The notes under the pieces: generated by a model
What the model saw: only the letters and a program-made list of their open reading frames with translations
Told to the model about the DNA's origin: nothing
The model's database searches: none
Position numbers and translations under genes: made by a program
Shown: in pieces, positions 38,001-42,201 of the stretch
Layout of the letters: each line of letters begins with the position of its first letter
Position numbering within the stretch: position 1 is the first letter of the stretch
Assembly: GCA_000226015.1 (NCBI GenBank)
Contig: JH153965.1
Location: 11,044 to 53,244, forward strand
Source of the DNA: Mnemiopsis leidyi
Lineage: Eukaryota; Ctenophora; Tentaculata; Lobata; Bolinopsidae
Direction: 5' to 3'
DNA: 42,201 bases

Positions 38001-39715
38001 GTGTAATTTCGGCTACTCTCTGTACCAGCCAGAAAAACCGGAACCCTTCATCGTCAACCCGGACGATAACAACACATGGTTGGGCGGCAACATCGCCCAC
38101 CTCCCGCCCGAGATCCTCAACCCTTCTGAGGAGATCACTGAACTGGACTACACCAAGTCCGACGTGTTCGGGGCGGGCTGCATGATCTACGAGATGCTCA
38201 ACCTGATGAACCCCTTCGAGGGCGAGGATAGTTTGATCAAGAAAGTTTACTCTCAGTCCGACTTGCCGCTTATTCCCAAGAGATCAAGGTACTCATACGC
38301 TCTTGACCGATTGGTGTGTCTTTTACTCAGACACAAGCCATCCAAGAGGATCTCCGCTAAGCGGGCTGGTGATCTAGTTGAAGTTATGCTCTGGGGACCT
38401 GAAGAATTGCGGGTAAGCTAACATATTTTGTTTATTTTATTTACTCAATGTGAAAAATTCTTGTTGGCATTGTCTAATAAGAATCGAAGCTAAGGTTTGC
38501 AGTAACGCGCGGACGACTTAACTGATAATCGAGGTTTAATCGCGCTGCAGCTTTTGATTTTGCGCGCGCGCGCGTACCGCACGTATATACGAACGAACTG
38601 ACGAGCAAATGGATTTAAATACCGCGTCTCCGCTTGACCGGATCACCATGAAGCGATCACCATGAAGTTGAACACGAGCCGTTAACTAATCTAAAAAATT
38701 TTTGCAGCCTACTCTGCCGGATTATCAAATTTTGTAAATTTCATCCAGTACGGGGGCCTTTTGTTAGTAACCCCTTTTTAAATTATGTTTTTAGAATCCT
38801 ACCTTATAAGATACTTTCCCGCCTCATAAGATACTTAGTCTCTAGGGATTATTCACTGTGATTTCAGTCATAATTGCAAGATGCCTCACGGGAATATGAT
38901 CCAGGTTTCCGTCAGATCAGCACCAAAAACTAATCAATTTATTACTAATCGCAATTCGCGGCCTAAAGTTTAAACCACCTCGCCCCTCCACGATCAGACT
39001 CAATCATCAGAAACCCCTCATCCTCGCGCTTTCCTGTGCCGAATCCGAACAATCCGGTATAGACAGACGGCCGGGAGTCTATGGCATTTGGCGTCGCGAT
39101 GCTAGAAGTTGCCTAGCCCTGCTGCCGCTTGGTCACAACGTGAGACAAGCGTCGCGTCAATCCGGCTTGTCTCAGTTCTCGCATCGCGACAGCAGGGCTT
39201 GACAACAACTAGCCGATTCCGGATTGGGCGAACTGACGCCTTGTTTTAATTAGTCATCTTTTTGATGATCATTCCTTTTCCAGGAATATAAGATTATCGT
39301 CTACCATCCACCACTTATAAATTGCCGGTGACCTTGCCATATAAACAAATATTTTCCTATTTTTGAAATACTTCAACCATGTACATTTACCATGTAAGTT
39401 TAACTAGTCTCCATGGCTTTAATTTTGCTAATAGACGACTGACAAACACATTATTCGCAGGGATCTGATCGGGCTGCAGCTGAACAGATGGCTGCAGAAT
39501 GGCTCGAGCAGCAACGTAGTGAGATCCTATCCAGTCTGGCCCTAAAACTTGCCGAAAATTTTACTCCTCAAGGCTCTCGTGTTCAAAACTCCGCTGGATT
39601 TTCGCTCGAAGACGAACTGAAATGCAAGTTCCTTCGAGAAACTTCTGCACGGGCTCTTACCACGAATTTGTACTTGTTATCACAGTGCCAGCGGGCTCAG
39701 CAGCGAGGCGTTTAG
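30072..39715 (+). CDS. PEAK/NKF3-family pseudokinase scaffold, whole gene model
   Basis: Six coding pieces (30149-31111, 34165-34292, 36671-36818, 37257-37334, 37921-38412, 39461-39715) total 2064 bases, giving 687 residues plus TAG. Order of parts: disordered Ser-rich N-terminus (1-230), helix before the kinase fold (about 236-275), N-lobe (about 275-413), C-lobe (414-603) and C-terminal helical region (604-687). HRDLKLEN is intact (442-449), but the DFG position is NFG (468-470) and no Gly-rich loop is visible, so it is predicted not to be a normal active kinase. The sequences around NPFE (536-539), the later DLPLIP and the ending LWGPEEL, plus flanking helices, match the vertebrate PEAK1/PRAG1/PEAK3 pattern. 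Family members dimerise through the split helical (SHED) region and act as cytoplasmic scaffolds in Src/Crk/Grb2 signalling. This is much shorter than PEAK1 or PRAG1 and closer to PEAK3 in size. Confidence 0.8.
30087..30146 (+). promoter_or_regulatory. Two short upstream ORFs in the leader
   Basis: Between the acceptor at 30071 and the ATG at 30149 there are two other ATGs: one opens a 5-codon frame (MNRTL), the next a 14-codon frame (MKSFSDTQHLSELK). Both stop before the main ATG and could reduce its translation. Confidence 0.45.
31112..34164 (+). other. Intron 1 of the pseudokinase gene
   Basis: GT-AG intron of 3053 bp. It holds a CA repeat (about 31990-32030), gtgtaagaat-type simple repeats (32805-32862) and the 45-bp minisatellite listed separately. 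A 101-residue frame at 33532-33837 has mixed composition but no place in the kinase fold and is not called. Confidence 0.6.
33278..33500. repeat. 45-bp minisatellite, five copies
   Basis: Five units of gactagcagatcttgactcg followed by agttgccagggttgctccccagagt, with few changes. Because 45 is a multiple of 3, the minus strand stays open and would encode five 15-residue units (LGSNPGNSSQDLLVT); this is best taken as an artefact. Confidence 0.95.
34165..34292 (+). CDS. Pseudokinase exon B (predicted by phase)
   Basis: The flanking exons demand a segment that enters in phase 0 and leaves in phase 2. This stretch does so: acceptor cattgaacag (ending 34164), 128 bases, donor atcac/gtagtt (from 34293; weak match to consensus). 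It encodes VRACRELDNGSTRPPNFLET and then KSGGIRLNTSSVFSLPDSLI plus TI and a split Thr codon. It is clearly richer in GC than the intron around it. It would fill the alpha-C to strand-4 part of the N-lobe. Other donors within (phase 0 or 1) would break the frame. The open frame ends at the TAG overlapping the donor. Confidence 0.6.
36671..36818 (+). CDS. Pseudokinase exon C: end of N-lobe and hinge
   Basis: Strong acceptor (aatctctctcctcag, ending 36670) and donor (caccga/gtaagt, from 36819). One base completes the split codon, then 49 codons follow: FTDKVPDNLPDFPSDSAGRT, NCTFVIADFLSEGNLRSFVK, DNQHLLEHR. The middle fits strand 5 and the hinge (TFVIADFLSEGNLRSFV), which in PEAK relatives reads as a hydrophobic strand followed by a segment ending in DFVR. 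The other two frames contain stops or give no sensible sequence. Confidence 0.8.
37257..37334 (+). CDS. Pseudokinase exon D: helix E
   Basis: Acceptor acaccccag (ending 37256); donor acaag/gtaacc (from 37335); 78 bases, both ends phase 0. It encodes VEEYEYEVCLLLLQLFRALH and then HLHENK, the long helix just before the HRD loop; the VCLLLLQL string is typical of PEAK family members. The donor lies inside a 26-bp tandem duplication (see separate entry). Confidence 0.85.
37314..37371. repeat. 26-bp tandem duplication that copies the exon D splice donor
   Basis: The unit catcaccttcacgaaaacaa plus ggtaac occurs at 37314-37339 and again at 37340-37365, followed by the start of a third (catcac). The duplicate provides a second identical donor at 37361. 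Using it would add 26 bases and shift the frame before the HRD exon. Confidence 0.9.
37921..38412 (+). CDS. Pseudokinase exon E: catalytic loop to end of C-lobe
   Basis: Acceptor cacgcatttcag (ending 37920), donor ttgcgg/gtaagc (from 38413), 164 codons, both ends phase 0. It starts AVHRDLKLENVSVG: the HRD Asp (444) and loop Asn (449) are kept. The metal-binding motif reads LCNFGYS, so DFG Asp is Asn468. PPEIL (501-505) stands in for APE. DVFGAGCMIYEML (520-532) is helix F, with its structural Asp520. NPFEG, DLPLIP and KRISAKRA follow, the last carrying the conserved Arg of the lower lobe. The end, MLWGPEEL, is characteristic of PEAK1/PRAG1. GC content is much higher than in the introns. This is the strongest coding evidence in the window. 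Confidence 0.95.
38413..39460 (+). other. Last intron of the pseudokinase gene
   Basis: GT-AG intron of 1048 bp. It contains an alternating GC tract (38562-38574) and a GC-rich inverted repeat (39041-39231). Confidence 0.7.
39041..39231. repeat. GC-rich imperfect inverted repeat (hairpin)
   Basis: The arms 39101-39150 and 39165-39213 pair imperfectly around a loop of about 14 bases (gtcgcgtcaatccg). Best stretches are gagacaagc/gcttgtctc, agccctgctg/cagcagggct and gctag/ctagc. Outside them, tccgaacaatccgg and ccgattccggattggg are partly complementary. It may be a small MITE or a transcribed hairpin; it carries no coding frame. Confidence 0.7.
39461..39715 (+). CDS. Pseudokinase exon F: C-terminal SHED-like helices and stop
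   Basis: Acceptor cattattcgcag (ending 39460); 84 codons and TAG (39713-39715). It encodes mostly helical sequence: GSDRAAAEQMAAEWLEQQRS, then EILSSLALKLAENFTP, a short loop, SLEDELKCKFLRETSARALT and TNLYLLSQ. In PEAK1/PRAG1/PEAK3 the same position holds helices J to M, where a pattern of LED-x-L-x-C-x-(F/Y)-L precedes the C-terminal Leu-rich helix; the match is good. These helices pack against the N-terminal helix to form the dimerisation (SHED) unit. Confidence 0.85.
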   Translation, partial: GSDRAAAEQMAAEWLEQQRSEILSSLALKLAENFTPQGSRVQNSAGFSLEDELKCKFLRETSARALTTNLYLLSQCQRAQQRGV

Positions 39716-39895
39716 TTCGAATTGGCTCTTATCTCTCATCAACAAATCGGAACGTTTCTCCTCGATCATTAGATGATTGTGCAATACGAATCAAGATTTT
39801 CATCGAAAACGAAATCAAGTCGTGCTCAAAGTTAAGAACAAGCAATAGTTTACATTGAAAGACTCTGAATGATGGATATGCCATGTGCCACAGTA

Positions 39896-39901
39896 ATTAA
39901 A
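39896..39901 (+). terminator. ATTAAA polyadenylation signal candidate
   Basis: This common variant signal lies about 180 bases after the stop. I found no canonical AATAAA close downstream. Confidence 0.25.
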
Positions 39902-41640
39902 CTGATCGTATTGCTGAGACTGAAGGATCTTGTCCTAGGTGATACACTTGCCGCCTTTGTTTAGATGGGAACTTAGATAGTTTGCTCATTTAAGTTTAAT
40001 TTTATTATATGATGATTAATATTTGTAGAGAATATTTCTTTTATAGTTTTGTACCATCGAAAAAGGGATGTAAACATTGAAAAAGCTGGTTGACGATTTA
40101 TTAGTAAGATAGATTACATTAACGGACATTTTGCAGCCAGGGCCGCCGGCTTGGTCACTATTCACAATAGAATTCGGAAAAAAGCCTTATTGTTCTTGAT
40201 TACAGGCTCTTTGGTCTCATCTTAGGTAGATTGGTTCACCAGGAAATTTGAGAACTTAGCAATAGTAGGTCTAGGTTTTTAGCACTCTGCATGTGTTTTG
40301 GATTTTTGTTTGAAGAGACTGCCTAAGAAATCGGCATCACTTTGGTTTTATTATGCACTTTTTATTGAAGAAGGTTATCCTTTATTCGTGCATTTTTGTT
40401 TGTTAAATAATTTGTGAAGCTATGGCCGTGTCACTAAAACACGTTTCTTGATTGGAATCAGGAATCTGAAACATGTTTCTAAAGCGTGTGTTACTACGTA
40501 GCTCTCTAATGACTCTGATGCTGTGTATTTGATTAAAAGTCGCTCAATCGCAGTGACTTCAGAATTTGTAAATTGTTTTGTGAATTATTTTACTGTAGAT
40601 GGTTGCTTTTCTGACTCAAATTCGCGAGAAAATCCTACTTTATCTGCCATTTATATACTTTTGATCAGCAGGTTTTTTCCTAGACATTATACAGTGTTGG
40701 TACAGCTCGTACTTTGTAGTCTGTAAGTTAGCGCGGAAATTAAAATAACCAGGGAAATAGGGAATGGCCGATATTCGATCCATAAACCTTTTTAACATTG
40801 GCCGCACAGATTTTCTGAGTAGCTGCTTAGCATACAGGAGCAACTCTTGTTAATCTTCGTCTTTGAAGCGACACGATTGTAAGTTTAGCGTCACGTTGCC
40901 AGTTTCACGTGAATATTTGTACGAAATCACTGTTCGGAGGTTTAGAAAATGTTGCAGAACGGTTACAAATCATGGTAATCAGCGGAATGACATTTCGTTA
41001 TAGGATTACTAATTATTGCTCATCGAAATTCAACCTAACTTGTCATCGTATCAATTATACTCAAATTTTTGAATTTACGGAACCTTTTTCTATTCTCATG
41101 GCCTTTCATTGATTCACCCGGTATAAACTCATTTCTGATGGGACCAATAGAAAAAAGGCTTCAATACCACGTGACTAAGAGTGCTACTTCCTGCCCTATC
41201 ATAGGTTAAAGGTGAAGAACAATTCGCAATCGGAACGACAACTGCGATAAAGCAAAACCGGACGCGTTCAGGACTTAAATCGTGTTAGCACTTAGCAGTT
41301 CTTCAGACTGTTTTTCTAAATCAAATTAGTTTTTAAACCGTAACAGATTTACGGTTCAAGCTTTTCGCAGCAGATGTCTGTAAAATTTGTTCAATATCTT
41401 GTTTCGTGTAAGTGTTACTTTTATGGAAACCGGATTTTCTTTCTAATGTCTGTCGCTACAGCTACTGTTTGAATACTATTCACATCAACAGAACATAAGA
41501 TATATTATTAAATAAGGCAGACCATAAACATATTGATATAGTAACATTTTTTCTATTAGACGAACCTAGAATATACAATGAAATCTCTTCTTTTGAAATT
41601 GGATCTTCTTCGAGTGTTTTTGCTGAGATGAGGACATGTG
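39902..41640. other. Intergenic, no gene seen
   Basis: AT-rich with only short chance frames (40523-40726, 40909-41112). A CCAAT box (gggaccaatag, about 41140-41150), CACGTGACT (about 41170) and an ETS-like acttcctg (about 41186) cluster at 41140-41200 and may be a promoter for the gene at the right edge. Confidence 0.4.
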
Positions 41641-41676
41641 TAGAGAGCTCCAGGGGAAGGACTGAGGGGAGGACAT

Positions 41677-41771
41677 GGGGGGGGGGGGGCCGAACCCCAA
41701 ACCATGCTGGAATTTGTCCATTTGGGGTAGTGGGGAAAAAAGTAGGGGAAAAGTGGGGAAAAAGTAGGGGC
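41677..41771. repeat. G13 tract and gtggggaaaa-type simple repeat
   Basis: A run of 13 G (41677-41689) is followed after 30 bases by several gtggggaaaa/gtaggggaaa units up to 41771. Long G runs can form quadruplexes and are often mis-sized in assemblies. Confidence 0.85.
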
Positions 41772-42001
41772 GAATTTTAAAACTTTACGAAATTTAATGT
41801 TTAGAGAAAACTTACCAGATCAATTATTCATCTTAACAGTTTGGAACTATTAACTATTGTATATTCTAATCTAAAATAATCAAATGGAGCTTCAATTAGG
41901 GCTAATAATTTCATTTTTAGTTATTCAATGACTTCACTAACCGAAATATTAACTAGTTTGAAGGATGTTGCATCGTGGTGCTCTTGTCTGATATATGTCC
42001 C

Positions 42002-42201
42002 ATGCCAAAAGGTAGAAAGTTAAAAACCACTGATCAGTTGCAAGGACTGCTCCTTTCTGGCAGCCTTAACAATCATGTTGTGAAGAATGAAAAGATAAAT
42101 GCCCTTACGTGCAGGCCGTGTAATTGGACAAGGCCTGTTGATGGGGTTTTCACTCAAAGGGCCGGTGTGCACTTCAAGTCAACCTGCCACCTGAACAAAA
42201 G
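42002..42201 (+). CDS. Partial BED-type zinc-finger protein, cut by the window edge
   Basis: From ATG 42002 the frame stays open to the last base: 66 residues. The nearest upstream in-frame stop is a TAG at about 41954. After a basic start (MPKGRKLKTT) comes LTCRPCNWTRPVDGVF, then GVHFKSTCHLNK. Cys37, Cys40, His57 and His63 form a Cx2C...Hx5H pattern, as in BED fingers, which are found in hAT-type transposases, CGGBP1-like and related domesticated DNA-binding proteins. It is likely the N-terminus of a transposase-like or transposase-derived gene. The rest lies outside, so intactness cannot be judged. Confidence 0.5.
   Translation, partial: MPKGRKLKTTDQLQGLLLSGSLNNHVVKNEKINALTCRPCNWTRPVDGVFTQRAGVHFKSTCHLNK

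Overview
The window looks like nuclear DNA of an animal. Genes are split by long introns, splice sites are of the GT-AG type, simple repeats and minisatellites are abundant, and the only clearly recognisable protein belongs to the PEAK/NKF3 pseudokinase scaffold family (PEAK1, PRAG1/Pragmin, PEAK3), which I know only from animals. Sequence alone does not let me name the species; an invertebrate is most likely. There is no sign of bacterial operons, rRNA, tRNA or CRISPR. The assembly has one gap of N (22125-22240) next to a long CT repeat, and a single N at 16798.

Layout. Positions 1-3100 hold no convincing gene. They contain a perfect Z-DNA-prone palindrome and a patch of GC-rich, mutually inverted repeats that look like fold-back elements. 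From 3118 to about 10395 a set of exons on the + strand fits together by reading phase: a Ser-rich exon with a PPKPKRP motif (3118-3882), an alternative first exon with its own promoter-like region (6982-7098), an Asn/His/Ser-rich exon (8602-8822) and a short exon (10299-10395). Its product is not recognised. Positions 10396-30071 (19.7 kb) have no exon I can support. They hold many tandem repeats and some E-box/CRE-like regulatory words.

From 30072 to 39715 lies the best gene: six coding exons (30149-31111, 34165-34292, 36671-36818, 37257-37334, 37921-38412, 39461-39715). They join in phase to a 687-residue protein with a disordered Ser-rich N-terminus, an N-terminal helix, a kinase-like fold with HRD kept but DFG replaced by NFG, and a C-terminal helical SHED-like region. 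The second of these exons is a phase-based prediction. After 39715 there is no gene until the right edge, where an ORF with a BED-type zinc finger (42002 onward) runs out of the window.

The upstream exon set and the pseudokinase gene may be one locus with alternative promoters or two neighbouring, possibly related, genes. An in-frame stop just before the 30149 start shows that the pseudokinase exon, used from its best acceptor, cannot be joined in frame to upstream coding sequence.
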